DNA of 56,781 nt from an uncultured Phascolarctobacterium sp. (GCF_934190775.1 NZ_CAKPTG010000018.1:1-56781), one strand, 5' to 3'; shown: positions 40,077-48,993, counted from the first letter of the stretch. The notes: generated by a model from the sequence alone, not told the origin. A program made the numbers and translations.

Positions 40077-41794
40077 ACCTGACAATCGACGGACAAAAAG
40101 TTTCCGTTCCCCAGGGGACAACAATCATGCAGGCTGCTGCCACCGTCGGCATCGAAATCCCCCGCCTGTGTTATCTTAAAGGCATCAACGAAATCAGTGC
40201 CTGCAAGGTCTGCGTAGTTGAAATTCAGGGACAGAACCGTGTAGTTACCGCCTGCACCACTCCGGTACAGGAAGGACTTGTAGTATTCACCAACTCCCCT
40301 AAGGCCCGCAGCATCCGCCGCACCAACGTGGAGCTGATTTTATCCCAGCATGACTGCATGTGCGCAACCTGCGTGCGCAGCGGCAACTGCAGCCTGCAGA
40401 CTTTGGCTAATGACCTTGGCATTTACGATATTCCCTATGAGCGTGATGTTGTCGACACTCCCTGGAACCAGGAGTTCCCGCTCATCCGCGATTCAAAAAA
40501 ATGCATCAAATGCATGCGCTGTGTCCAGATTTGTGACAAGGTGCAAAAGCTGCATATCTGGGACGTACAGAACACCGGCTCCCGTACTACTGTAGACGTT
40601 GCCGGCAATGTTTCCATTGAGGACAGTGACTGCAGTCTCTGCGGTCAGTGTATCACCCACTGCCCCGTTGGCGCGCTGAAGGAGCGTAACGACGTTCCCA
40701 AAATTTATGACGTATTGGCCGATCCCAATAAGGTAACCGTAGTACAGGTTGCACCTGCAGTTCGCACCGCCTGGGCCGAAGCCTTTAACCTGCCGCCCGA
40801 GCTGGCAACAGAAGGCCGCATGGTTGCAGCACTGAAGAAAATCGGCTTCGACTATGTATTCGACACCTGCTACGCTGCCGACGTTACCATCATGGAGGAA
40901 GCAAGCGAGCTGTTAGAGCATCTGCAAAATCCGCAGGACCACAGCTGGCCCATGTTCACCTCCTGCTGCCCCGGCTGGGTAAGCTATGTAAACAAAACTC
41001 ATCCGTACTTCGTGCCTAACCTTTCCACCACCAAATCTCCGCAACAGATTTTCGGTGCGCTGGCAAAATCCTATTTTGCACAGAAGAAAGGCCTGAAGCC
41101 AAAGGAAATCTGCTCTATTTCTATCATGCCCTGCGTTTCCAAAAAACGCGAAGCCGCTCTCTTCTCTATGCGCAGCAGTGGTACCCATGATGTAGATATC
41201 GTACTCACCACCCGCGAGCTTATCCGACTGTTGCGTGCCGAGCACATCAACCCGGCAATGCTGGGTGAACTGCCCTTTGATAATCCGCTCGGCCAAAGCA
41301 CCGGCGCTGCAGTTATCTTCGGTGCCAGCGGCGGCGTTATGGAAGCAGCACTGCGTACCGCTTACCATGTAATCGAAGGCAAGGAAGCTCCTGAGGATGC
41401 CTTCACCGACGTTCGCGGTACAGAAGGCCGCAAGGTACGTGAATTCACCCTTGGCGGTGCAACTCTGCGCACCTGCACGGTAAGCGGTCTGGGTAATGCA
41501 AGCAAGCTGCTCGACGAGCTGAAAGCAGGCAAGGTTCATTATGACTTCGTAGAAGTCATGGCCTGCCCCGGCGGCTGCGTTGGCGGCGGCGGTCAGCCGA
41601 TTCATGACGGCGAAGAACGTGCCGACGTACTTGGCAATAAGCTCTATGCCATCGACAGCAACCGTCCTCTGCACCAGTCCCACAACAATCCGGATGTACA
41701 GGAGCTTTATAAGGACTTCCTAGAAAAACCGCTGAGTGAGAAGGCAGAGCAGCTGCTGCACTCTGACCATGTAAAAGAGCATAATTATATGTAA
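40070..41794 (+). CDS. hydA: [FeFe] hydrogenase catalytic subunit
   Basis: Reversible hydrogen production from reduced ferredoxin or NAD(P)H, 574 residues from the ATG at 40070 overlapping the preceding stop. In order: a [2Fe-2S] domain (CYLKGINEISACKVC), the His-ligated [4Fe-4S] motif (HDCMCATCVRSGNC), two [4Fe-4S] motifs (CIKCMRCVQIC, CSLCGQCITHC), then H-cluster motifs L1 TSCCPGW (near residue 300), L2 MPCVSKKREA and L3 MACPGGCVGGGGQP. All H-cluster cysteines are present. Maturases hydEFG are not in the window. Confidence 0.97.
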   Translation: MVNLTIDGQKVSVPQGTTIMQAAATVGIEIPRLCYLKGINEISACKVCVVEIQGQNRVVTACTTPVQEGLVVFTNSPKARSIRRTNVELILSQHDCMCATCVRSGNCSLQTLANDLGIYDIPYERDVVDTPWNQEFPLIRDSKKCIKCMRCVQICDKVQKLHIWDVQNTGSRTTVDVAGNVSIEDSDCSLCGQCITHCPVGALKERNDVPKIYDVLADPNKVTVVQVAPAVRTAWAEAFNLPPELATEGRMVAALKKIGFDYVFDTCYAADVTIMEEASELLEHLQNPQDHSWPMFTSCCPGWVSYVNKTHPYFVPNLSTTKSPQQIFGALAKSYFAQKKGLKPKEICSISIMPCVSKKREAALFSMRSSGTHDVDIVLTTRELIRLLRAEHINPAMLGELPFDNPLGQSTGAAVIFGASGGVMEAALRTAYHVIEGKEAPEDAFTDVRGTEGRKVREFTLGGATLRTCTVSGLGNASKLLDELKAGKVHYDFVEVMACPGGCVGGGGQPIHDGEERADVLGNKLYAIDSNRPLHQSHNNPDVQELYKDFLEKPLSEKAEQLLHSDHVKEHNYM

Positions 41795-41803
41795 GTTAAA
41801 AAA

Positions 41804-42271
41804 GGGAAGTTGTTACTGCTTGCTCTAGTTTTACTTCTTTCGTCCCCGAAAGAAGTAACAAGAAAGGGGCGCGCTTTGCGAAAGCGCGGGAAACAGTCGC
41901 TTTTTTGCTCGCACAAAAAAGCTTAGCAAAAAATGCTTTACCATATTCTCCTTGGTTCGTGATAAGCGAAAGGCTATTACAACGAATTGACGAATGTACA
42001 AGCATTTTTTGAGGTTTAGACTAACGCGAAGTTTAGTCACCGAAAACAAGGCTTAGACAAACAACAAAGCACTTCATAGGTTACGAAGAACATTCGAAAG
42101 AATTTCGAACAGGCGCTAGTAACAGCAAAGCAACCCTATTTATAAAGCTTTTTGGTAAAACTTTTTCTCGAAAAAGTTTTTGTTTTGCCGCGCTTTACAA
42201 AAAGCGCGAACCTTTCTTGCCAGCTTCTTTCAGTTATGAAAGAAGCTGAATAAAAGCAAATAACTTCCCAT
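41804..42271. repeat. 468 bp fold-back element with long imperfect inverted repeats
   Basis: The ends GGGAAGTTGTTACTGCTT and AAGCAAATAACTTCCC are inverted copies. About 90 bases of each arm pair imperfectly, and each arm contains the same two hairpins: ACTTCTTTC...GAAAGAAGT and CGCGCTTT...AAAGCGCG, with CAAGAAAGG between. The interior has further small stems (GACTAA...TTTAGTC; AAAACTTTTTC/GAAAAAGTTTT near 42155-42182). No protein is credible. It fills the 490-base gap after hydA. Confidence 0.75.
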
Positions 42272-42286
42272 CTTCAGAGGTCAATC

Positions 42287-42502
42287 ATGTACACACAACC
42301 CTATACCTACACACAGCAAATCCCGCTTTCCCTGGACGATGGCCACGGCGACTACAACCGCAGCTACGAACGCAGCGATGACGACTTTGACTACGCCGAC
42401 TACTCCACCGACCACAGAGATAATAACTTCCGTAACTACGAGAAGAAGCGCCGCAAAACCAATAAGGAAATTATTGAGGACATGCTCAAGCGCTGGGATT
42501 AA
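42287..42502 (+). CDS. Small Tyr/Asp/Arg-rich protein of unknown function
   Basis: A 71-residue protein, MYTQPYTYTQQIPLSLDDGHG at the start, a middle rich in Asp, Tyr, Ser and Arg, and a basic helical end (EKKRRKTNKEIIEDMLKRWD). AGAGG lies 7 bases before the ATG and a strong terminator follows, which supports a real gene. No signal peptide or membrane segment. I do not recognise the family. The opposite-strand frame at 42281-42529 is Val/Ala-rich only as the mirror of this gene. Confidence 0.6.
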   Translation: MYTQPYTYTQQIPLSLDDGHGDYNRSYERSDDDFDYADYSTDHRDNNFRNYEKKRRKTNKEIIEDMLKRWD

Positions 42503-42527
42503 GCCAAACACTGTGTAAAACAAAAGC

Positions 42528-42579
42528 AAGAGGAGAACACCTGAAATCCTATAGGGGATTTTGGTGCTCTCCTCTTTTT
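42528..42579 (+). terminator. Terminator of the small Tyr/Asp-rich gene
   Basis: AAGAGGAGAACACC (42528-42541) pairs with GGTGCTCTCCTCTT (42563-42576), one mismatch, with AATCC/GGGATT inside; TTTTT follows. Convergent with the adhesin gene. Confidence 0.85.
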
Positions 42580-42627
42580 AGTATAGAAAAGGGAGTGTTA
42601 TGTAAAGCTCAAGCTATACAGCCAGCC

Positions 42628-44334
42628 TTATTTCAGCTTGCTGCCGTAATGGTCACGGTTGTCGCCGCCATATACGCGTACACGCTCAATCTTGCCTCTG
42701 TCGCCATCCGCACCGGAGATGCGGGCAACATGGATACGTCCCATTTCAGGCTCAAATTCGCGTACCAGCTTGTGGTCCAGCTTCACGCCTTTTTCCAGTG
42801 CTCTGTACAGCATTGCTGCGAATTCGTAGCGGCTCATCATGCGGTTGCCGTTGAACATGCCATCGGGATAGCCCTCGATGATGCCTGCTGCTGCCAGACG
42901 TCCGATGTACTCGTAAGCCCAATGGTTTTCGGGAACATCCGGGAAGAGCTTCATTCTATCCATCTCAATCGTGCCGCCCATGCCTGCGGTCAGCTGGCCT
43001 ACCAGCGCGGTGAGGTTAGCTACATTCGCTCTCAGGTCTACGATTTCCTTAGCCATCGCTGTACGGGAATTGCTTACGCGTGCGGTGCGGTCCAGGGAGA
43101 AGGAAATACCTGCATTCACCATGTTCTCGCCGTTGCCAAAGGTTCCGCCAATGCTGAACATAACCTTTTCATCCGGACGGTAGAACGCGCCTACCGCAGC
43201 AGCGTTTTTGCCCTTGTAGTTGCCGTAGCCTGCAGCAAAGGTCAGCTTATCATCGGGATCGAAATCCATCGGGTGCAGCGCTGCGAGAGCGGCGGCACCG
43301 GCGCCAACCTTGTCAACGCGGCTGCCGAGGCTGTCAACGCGATGATCGAGCTCATTAAAATGCTCTCTGAATTCAGCATGGTCTCTATCATTTTGTTCCT
43401 TGCTTGCGATATCTTCAATCTTCAGTCTGCGTACTTCGTCATTGGTATAGCCATCTTTTACTACCAATGTAGCAGTTCCGGCTTCCTTATCTCTCGCAAT
43501 TTCAGTCAGCTGTGCATCCTTCAGTTGGCCTGTCAGCTCAATAGGCGCTTCGACATTACGCAGGTTCAGGCTGATTTTGCCGTCATTGCTGATGCTGCCT
43601 CCGATAACATATTTGTCCTTCTCGGCAATCCTATTGTCAAGTTGTGTTTCGTCAAAGCCTACAGTGTAATTATAATTGCCATCTTCACCCATTCCGCCGC
43701 TAACAGTTACATAACCATTCTCGTCATCTGCTACAGTAGTAATGGTGTTGGTATCAACAATACTGGTTTCAACCTCTGTACCATTTTCGCGTACCAATGT
43801 ATAGGTATTAACTATTGCGCCCTGCCCTGCAGTTGCCATTACCTCTTTAATAAGCTTATCCTGCAAGCCTGCCTGACCTTCTTCACCGTAAATGGTCTTT
43901 GCCATGGTGATATCATTGGTATAGAGAGATTTGATAATTCTGTCGAATTCGCCTACAGTGATATTACTCATAGACTCTTCGCACTGCATTTCGGAATTGT
44001 CGCCCTCATGTACAGGACTCCAGTTAGCACCACCATTTTCCCATTGAGCATTATTAGTATGATAAATAAAAGGTGTAAACAATTCAATCTGCTTGTCGGA
44101 GCCGATCTGTACCTGTGCATGTCCTAAATCCGTCCAGAAATAACCCCTACCATAATTATGAGAAGCATCATAGATATGTCCTGCAGCGTCTTTAGAAACA
44201 GTCTTATCAATCGGAGACGGCGTAGGCGTAACAGTATCTTCAGCCCACACAGTAGTGTAACCCATCATGCCCATCGCCATAATTGTCGCCAGCACGCACT
44301 TTGCCAAAGCAGTTTGCTTTCTAGTTTTTTTCAT
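42628..44334 (-). CDS. YadA-type trimeric autotransporter with C-terminal SLH domain
   Basis: Surface adhesin of 568 residues; start 44334 (MKKTRKQTALAKCVLATIMAM) after AAGGGGGA. A signal peptide ends near VWAED. The passenger (about 30-300) is mostly beta-rich with no recognised head repeat. A coiled-coil stalk (EFREHFNELDHRVDSLGSRV) leads to a YadA anchor, AALAALHPMDFDPDDKLTFA to VNAGISFSLD (about 340-440). After the anchor come a second coiled coil (MAKEIVDLRANVANLTALVG) and one SLH domain (FPDVPENHWAYEYIGRLAAA, with GYPDGMFNGNRMMSRYEFA). The SLH domain would lie in the periplasm and bind peptidoglycan. Confidence 0.88.
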   Translation of the reverse strand: MKKTRKQTALAKCVLATIMAMGMMGYTTVWAEDTVTPTPSPIDKTVSKDAAGHIYDASHNYGRGYFWTDLGHAQVQIGSDKQIELFTPFIYHTNNAQWENGGANWSPVHEGDNSEMQCEESMSNITVGEFDRIIKSLYTNDITMAKTIYGEEGQAGLQDKLIKEVMATAGQGAIVNTYTLVRENGTEVETSIVDTNTITTVADDENGYVTVSGGMGEDGNYNYTVGFDETQLDNRIAEKDKYVIGGSISNDGKISLNLRNVEAPIELTGQLKDAQLTEIARDKEAGTATLVVKDGYTNDEVRRLKIEDIASKEQNDRDHAEFREHFNELDHRVDSLGSRVDKVGAGAAALAALHPMDFDPDDKLTFAAGYGNYKGKNAAAVGAFYRPDEKVMFSIGGTFGNGENMVNAGISFSLDRTARVSNSRTAMAKEIVDLRANVANLTALVGQLTAGMGGTIEMDRMKLFPDVPENHWAYEYIGRLAAAGIIEGYPDGMFNGNRMMSRYEFAAMLYRALEKGVKLDHKLVREFEPEMGRIHVARISGADGDRGKIERVRVYGGDNRDHYGSKLK

Positions 44335-44483
44335 TTTCAATCCCCCTTTTCCACGCTGCGCCACAGTGGCGCAAGCTTAATCCTCGTTACAAAGCATTTC
44401 ACTAATCAAATATAACTCAGATAAGGTGGTACTAAAATTCAAGGCCTTGAAAATTTAGCAGTTCGTCTCCTTTACCTACTTTT

Positions 44484-44512
44484 ATTGTACGCTAATTATC
44501 TTCTTCGGTCAA
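44484..44512 (-). promoter_or_regulatory. Promoter of the adhesin gene
   Basis: On the minus strand TTGACC (44507-44512) and TACAAT (44484-44489), spacer 17. The leader would be about 140 bases. The 570 bases between the adhesin and nth are AT-rich and contain this promoter, an imperfect hairpin near 44705-44739 and the nth terminator, but no gene I can support. Confidence 0.75.
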
Positions 44513-44810
44513 ACTTTTATATTTTTGAAGAAGACATCAAAATCAATTTTCACACGTTAAGAATAATTAATTTGTAACTTTTTAAATTAACAGGAATTAT
44601 CATTCTTTTTCCTTAATATACTCTTTATTTTAACGATAATTATGAGCAAAAATATGTAAAAGATTTTTGTCACAGTGGACATTTTTTTGACATACGTGTG
44701 AACTGCACCTGTAGCAAGGCAAAGCCTCTGCTAACCGTGTGCGTCATAAAAATACAGTGCAAAAAAGTACATCACAGATAGACACTGAAAAAGCAAATCA
44801 ACACACCGCA

Positions 44811-44852
44811 AAAAGGCCTGCCACCCTCGCGGGTTGCAGGCCAATTTTTTTG
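44811..44852 (-). terminator. Terminator after nth, symmetrical
   Basis: GGCCTGC.ACCC (44816-44826) pairs with GGGT.GCAGGCC (44831-44843); Ts on both sides. A second stem, GCCTGTAAACGC with GCGTTTAGCAGCAGGC (about 44900-44933), lies directly after the nth stop. Confidence 0.8.
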
Positions 44853-44936
44853 CTTCGCTTTTTACTTATCACTTCTGTCAGCACTTCTACCGCAAGCACC
44901 GCCTGTAAACGCTTACGCGTTTAGCAGCAGGCAGAC

Positions 44937-45572
44937 TTACTCAAAGTTTTTCTCTTTGAACGGGCATTCCTCTACAACCACACAACCGCGGCACAGCGGC
45001 TTGCGTGCCTTGCAGATTTTGCGCCCGTGCCAGATAAACCAGTGATGCGCCTCACTCCACTTTTCACGCGGAATGATTTTTTCCAGCTCCTTTTCCGTAG
45101 TCAGCGGGTCCTTGCCCTTTGCCAGCCCCAGACGGTGCGACACGCGGAAAACATGCGTATCTACAGCCAGCGCCGGAATGTTGTAGATAATGCTGGCAAT
45201 AACGTTCGCCGTTTTCTGCCCCACGCCGGGTAATTCCATCAGCGTTTTGATATCATTAGGAATCACGCTGTTAAAGCGCTCCGTCAGCATGTGGCACATG
45301 CCCAGCAGGTTTTTGGCCTTGGCATGGTACAGACCGCAGTCGCGGATTTCCGCTTCCATTTCCTCCTGCGTCAGTGCGCCCATTTTTTCCGGCGTATTCA
45401 GACGCGGAAACATACGCGCCGTAATCACATTTACGCGTTCATCCGTACATTGGGCCGAAAGGATTACCGCTACCAAAAGCTCAAACGGCGAACTATAATT
45501 CAGCGCCGTCTTGCTGCCCTTGTAGGTTTCCTCCAGCTTGGCCAGAATAGCTTCTCTTTGAGCCTTACGCAT
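44937..45572 (-). CDS. nth: Endonuclease III
   Basis: Base-excision repair DNA glycosylase/AP lyase for oxidised pyrimidines, 211 residues. It has the N-terminal SPFELLVAVILSAQCTDERVN, the helix-hairpin-helix LPGVGQKTANVI with catalytic lysine, VDTHVFRVSHRLGLA with catalytic aspartate, and the C-terminal [4Fe-4S] loop C-x6-C-x2-C-x5-C (CKARKPLCRGCVVVEECPF). Its ATG shares one base with the stop of the upstream PFL-family gene, so it is co-translated with it. Confidence 0.97.
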   Translation of the reverse strand: MRKAQREAILAKLEETYKGSKTALNYSSPFELLVAVILSAQCTDERVNVITARMFPRLNTPEKMGALTQEEMEAEIRDCGLYHAKAKNLLGMCHMLTERFNSVIPNDIKTLMELPGVGQKTANVIASIIYNIPALAVDTHVFRVSHRLGLAKGKDPLTTEKELEKIIPREKWSEAHHWFIWHGRKICKARKPLCRGCVVVEECPFKEKNFE

Positions 45573-46933
45573 TAGTTGGTCAGGCTCCTTACCGGTGCAG
45601 GAATACGTCCGCCGCGGTTGATGAATTTTTCAGCGCTGAACTTCTTCACACCAAGAACAGGCGCATAACCCAGCAGGCCGCCGAATTCAACACGATCGCC
45701 TACGTCCTTGCCCGGAACAGGAATCAGACGTACAGCAGTAGTTTTATTGTTAATCATACCGATTGCAGCTTCATCGGCAATAATTGCGGAAATAGTTGCT
45801 GCCGTAGTATCTCCCGGAATGGCAATCATATCAAGGCCAACGGAGCATACGCAGGTCATAGCCTCCAGTTTTTCCAAAGACAGGGCACCGCGCTCTACCG
45901 CAGCAATCATACCAGCGTCCTCACTTACAGGGATAAACGCACCGCTCAGACCGCCAACGTAGCTGGAAGCCATCAGGCCACCCTTTTTAACTGCGTCGTT
46001 CAGCATAGCCAATGTCGCGGTAGTGCCAGGACCACCGCAGCTTTCCAGACCGATTTCCTCCAGAATATGCGCAACACTGTCGCCGATTGCCGGAGTCGGC
46101 GCCAAGGACAGATCGATAATACCGAACTGGGTATTCAGGCGACGTGCAGCCTCCTGTGCTACCAGCTGGCCAACGCGGGTAATCTTGAAGGCAGTTTTCT
46201 TAATCGTTTCGGCAACCATACCGATATCGCCGTCACGCACCTGCTCCAGTGCGTATTTAACAACGCCCGGGCCGCTGACGCCAACATTGATAACGCTTTC
46301 CGGCTCTGTTACGCCATGGAAGGCACCTGCCATGAACGGGTTATCTGGCACAGCGTTGCAGAATACTACCAGCTTAGCGCAGCCAATCGCATCGCGGTCA
46401 GCAGTACGCTCAGCGGCAGCCTTCACAACCTCGCCCATCTGTTTTACAGCATCCATGTTGATGCCGCATTTGGTAGAACCTACGCTTACAGAGGAGCAGA
46501 CAATATCAGTAACTGCCAGTGCTTCCGGAATGGACGCAATCAGATTGCGGTCGCCTTTGGTGTAGCCCTTGTCCACGAGAGCGGAAAAACCGCCGATGAA
46601 GTTGACGCCGACCTGCTTGCCTGCATTGTCCAAAGCCTGTGCCAGCGGTACATAATCGTTGCTGTCACAGCTTTCACCAACCATGGAAATCGGCGTTACG
46701 GAAATACGCTTGTTGATGATGGGCACGCCCAGCTCAACCTCGATATCCTCACCGGTTTTTACCAGATGCTCTGCCTTACGGCAAATCTTATCATAAATCT
46801 TTTGCGCTGTTACCTTAATATCCGGATGACCGCAATCACGCAGGCTGATGCCCATGGTGATAGTACGCACGTCCAGCTTATTTTGGGTAATCATGCGCGT
46901 AGTTTCTAAAATATCGTCAGTATTGAATAACAT
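45572..46933 (-). CDS. PFL family protein (UPF0210/DUF711)
   Basis: A 453-residue protein of the UPF0210 family, related to pyruvate formate-lyase-like barrels but without known activity. It opens MLFNTDDILETTRMITQNKLDVRTITMGISL and contains GESCDSNDYVPLAQALD, FIGGFSALVDKGYTKGD, SSVSVGSTKCGINMDAVKQMG, LSLAPTPAIGDSVAHILEEIG and GGLSGAFIPVSEDAGM. It follows an ACT-domain gene by 9 bases; this UPF0237-UPF0210 pair is conserved in many Firmicutes. Function is unknown. Confidence 0.92.
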   Translation of the reverse strand: MLFNTDDILETTRMITQNKLDVRTITMGISLRDCGHPDIKVTAQKIYDKICRKAEHLVKTGEDIEVELGVPIINKRISVTPISMVGESCDSNDYVPLAQALDNAGKQVGVNFIGGFSALVDKGYTKGDRNLIASIPEALAVTDIVCSSVSVGSTKCGINMDAVKQMGEVVKAAAERTADRDAIGCAKLVVFCNAVPDNPFMAGAFHGVTEPESVINVGVSGPGVVKYALEQVRDGDIGMVAETIKKTAFKITRVGQLVAQEAARRLNTQFGIIDLSLAPTPAIGDSVAHILEEIGLESCGGPGTTATLAMLNDAVKKGGLMASSYVGGLSGAFIPVSEDAGMIAAVERGALSLEKLEAMTCVCSVGLDMIAIPGDTTAATISAIIADEAAIGMINNKTTAVRLIPVPGKDVGDRVEFGGLLGYAPVLGVKKFSAEKFINRGGRIPAPVRSLTN

Positions 46934-46942
46934 GACAGCCTC

Positions 46943-47212
46943 CTATATACGATGCATTGCGCTGAAAATCTCTTCACTCTGCAGACGGATTTCTACACCG
47001 ATTTCTTCGCCCAGCGCAGCCATTTTGTCACGTGCTTCGGCAATGGGCACGTTAGCCTCTGCCATATCAGCAATCAGCACCATATTGAAAAAGCCTTGCA
47101 TAATGTTTTGATTGATGTTGATAATGTTAATATTCATTTCTGCCAAAGCATTGCTGACTTTAGCGGTAATACCTACCTTATCCTTACCTACGATAGTTAA
47201 AACAACTCGCAT
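46943..47212 (-). CDS. ACT domain-containing protein (UPF0237)
   Basis: An 89-residue single ACT-domain protein, start at 47212 (MRVVLTIVGKDKVGITAKVS) after AGGAGG. It matches the UPF0237 family, with NINIININQNIMQGFFNMVLIADM in the middle. ACT domains bind amino acids or similar ligands. It probably forms a regulatory or sensor partner of the adjacent PFL-family protein; that is inference from conserved pairing. Confidence 0.92.
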   Translation of the reverse strand: MRVVLTIVGKDKVGITAKVSNALAEMNINIININQNIMQGFFNMVLIADMAEANVPIAEARDKMAALGEEIGVEIRLQSEEIFSAMHRI

Positions 47213-47238
47213 ATCTGCGTCCTCCTTCAAAATAAATT

Positions 47239-47265
47239 AAGAGCAGCACTCATAGTACTGCTCTT
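47239..47265 (-). terminator. Terminator after the histidine kinase gene
   Basis: AAGAGCAG (47239-47246) and CTGCTCTT (47258-47265) form a perfect 8 bp stem followed by AATTTATTTT on the minus strand. It separates the two-component system from the ACT gene. Confidence 0.7.
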
Positions 47266-47313
47266 ATTGTATCACATCTTTGAAGTTCTGTGTTGTATAC
47301 ATGAAGAAGGCGC

Positions 47314-48993
47314 TTATTTTTCAGCCTCATACTTCGGCTTAGGGAACTTCATAATGAACTCCGTCCCCTGTCCCACTGTGCTCAACACACGGATACTGCC
47401 GCCATGGAAGCTGACGCCATGCTTGACGATGGAAAGGCCTAAGCCCGTGCCCTCAATCGCCTTATGACGGCTGCGGTCGACGCGGTAAAAGCGTTCAAAG
47501 ATATGCGGCAGCTCGTCACCGGCAATACCAATGCCGGTATCTGCCACGCTGACAGTATATTTATTTTCACCTTCGCTCAGGCGCAGCGTCACCTCACCGC
47601 CGGGATGATTGTACTTCAGGCCGTTATCAAGCAGATTGAAGAAAATCTCCTCCATCAGCGAAGAAATACCCAGTAGCTTACAGCTGCCACTAGTGTTATC
47701 GATAAGCTGCAGATTGACCTGCAATCTGCCTGCCTTATCCTTCAGGCGTGCCAACGCACTCTGTGCCACATCCTGCAGGGTAAATTCCTCCATCATATCA
47801 TGCGTCAGCTCATCAAGCTTCGACAGCTGCATGATATCATCAATCAGACGCAGCAGATTGTGTGCCTCGTCATTGATTTTCTGCAGAAAGCGCTTGGTAT
47901 CCTCCGGCTTCACCAGGCCGCTGAGCATAATTTCCGAATAGCCCAATACCGATTGCAGCGGCGTCTTCAGCTCATGCGAAACATTAGCCGAAAACTCACG
48001 GCGGATTTTCTCCGAGGCCGTGCGTTCCGTTACATCCATAATCAATAGTACAAAGCCCTTATCGGTAATTCTGCTGCCGTTGAGCTGGTAATAGCTGCTG
48101 CCGCGGTCGATTACAATGCGTCCCTTGCCCTCCTGCTCAATCTTGGCAAAAAACTCCCGAATTTCGTCGCTGTCATCAATCATGTAAAAGCTCTTGCCCA
48201 AAAGCTCCTGCTTTTCCTTGCCGAAGAATTTCGTAACGCTTTTATTGACCGATTCGATTTCCCACACGGGATTAAGGAACATCATGCCTTCATCCATATT
48301 ATTGGTTACGGCCTTCAGCTCCTGCTTTTTATTTTTATAGCGGCGCATTTCCTTCTGCAGCTTTTCCTGCTGCAGCTCAAAATATTCCACAATCGGCTTC
48401 AGCTCAGGATATACTGCCGCCTCAGAATCAGGCTGCTCCAGATTAAGATTTTCCAACGGCCGCAGTACTCTGGCGGTAATTGTTTTGGCTGCCCAAAACG
48501 CACCGCACAAAACTACCAGTGCCAACAGCACAAAGTAACCAAGAATTATCTTATACTGTTGAAAAACAGCGTCATTCGTGCGTGACAGGCGCAGTACATT
48601 ACCGTCCGGCAGGCGCACAGCATAGTACAAAATATTCTTGCCGATGGTTTCGGATGCACGCTGGCTGCGGCCTTCGCCGCTTGTCAGCGCCTCCTGCACC
48701 TCCTCGCGCTCCAAATGGTTTTCCATTGATACAGCATCAGCATAATTGTCGTACAAAGCGTGACCGTCAGGTGCAATCAGCGTTACGCGGTCGGCAAGCT
48801 GCAGACGCTGCAGCTCGCTCACCGGCACATTGCCCTCGCCGTCAGCCACAATCAGCAGATTCGCCTCACGCTTAAGGCTGGCGAAGCTGTCCTGCGTAAT
48901 ATATTGGCAGGAAACCCAGAAGAAGAGCAGCAAAACAAGGCCTACCGCTGCCCCTGTCAGCAGCAGTATGCTGCGGAAAAGCCTCTGCTTCAT
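47314..48993 (-). CDS. PhoR-like sensor histidine kinase
   Basis: Membrane sensor kinase of 559 residues. Two membrane segments (about 7-29 and 150-172) enclose a periplasmic domain of about 120 residues. A HAMP-like linker, a PAS domain (about 235-330, NNMDEGMMFLNPVWEIESVN), the phospho-acceptor helix SANVSHELKTPLQSVLGYSEIM, and an ATPase domain with N box FFNLLDNGLKYN, VADTGIGI and GTGLGLSIVKHG follow. It overlaps the regulator gene by 4 bases. The domain plan matches PhoR, but no phosphate genes are nearby. Confidence 0.92.
   Translation of the reverse strand: MKQRLFRSILLLTGAAVGLVLLLFFWVSCQYITQDSFASLKREANLLIVADGEGNVPVSELQRLQLADRVTLIAPDGHALYDNYADAVSMENHLEREEVQEALTSGEGRSQRASETIGKNILYYAVRLPDGNVLRLSRTNDAVFQQYKIILGYFVLLALVVLCGAFWAAKTITARVLRPLENLNLEQPDSEAAVYPELKPIVEYFELQQEKLQKEMRRYKNKKQELKAVTNNMDEGMMFLNPVWEIESVNKSVTKFFGKEKQELLGKSFYMIDDSDEIREFFAKIEQEGKGRIVIDRGSSYYQLNGSRITDKGFVLLIMDVTERTASEKIRREFSANVSHELKTPLQSVLGYSEIMLSGLVKPEDTKRFLQKINDEAHNLLRLIDDIMQLSKLDELTHDMMEEFTLQDVAQSALARLKDKAGRLQVNLQLIDNTSGSCKLLGISSLMEEIFFNLLDNGLKYNHPGGEVTLRLSEGENKYTVSVADTGIGIAGDELPHIFERFYRVDRSRHKAIEGTGLGLSIVKHGVSFHGGSIRVLSTVGQGTEFIMKFPKPKYEAEK

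Noticed and set aside
41796..42049. Short minus-strand frames after hydA
   Set aside because: They lie inside the fold-back repeat, follow its hairpins and have no ribosome-binding site.
42281..42529. Minus-strand hydrophobic frame of 82 codons resembling a membrane protein
   Set aside because: It is the mirror of the plus-strand Tyr/Asp-rich gene (Asp and Tyr codons read as Val and Ile on the other strand), lacks a ribosome-binding site and spans the plus gene's terminator region.
44739..44924. 61-codon plus frame between the adhesin and nth
   Set aside because: It crosses the nth terminator hairpin and has no ribosome-binding site.
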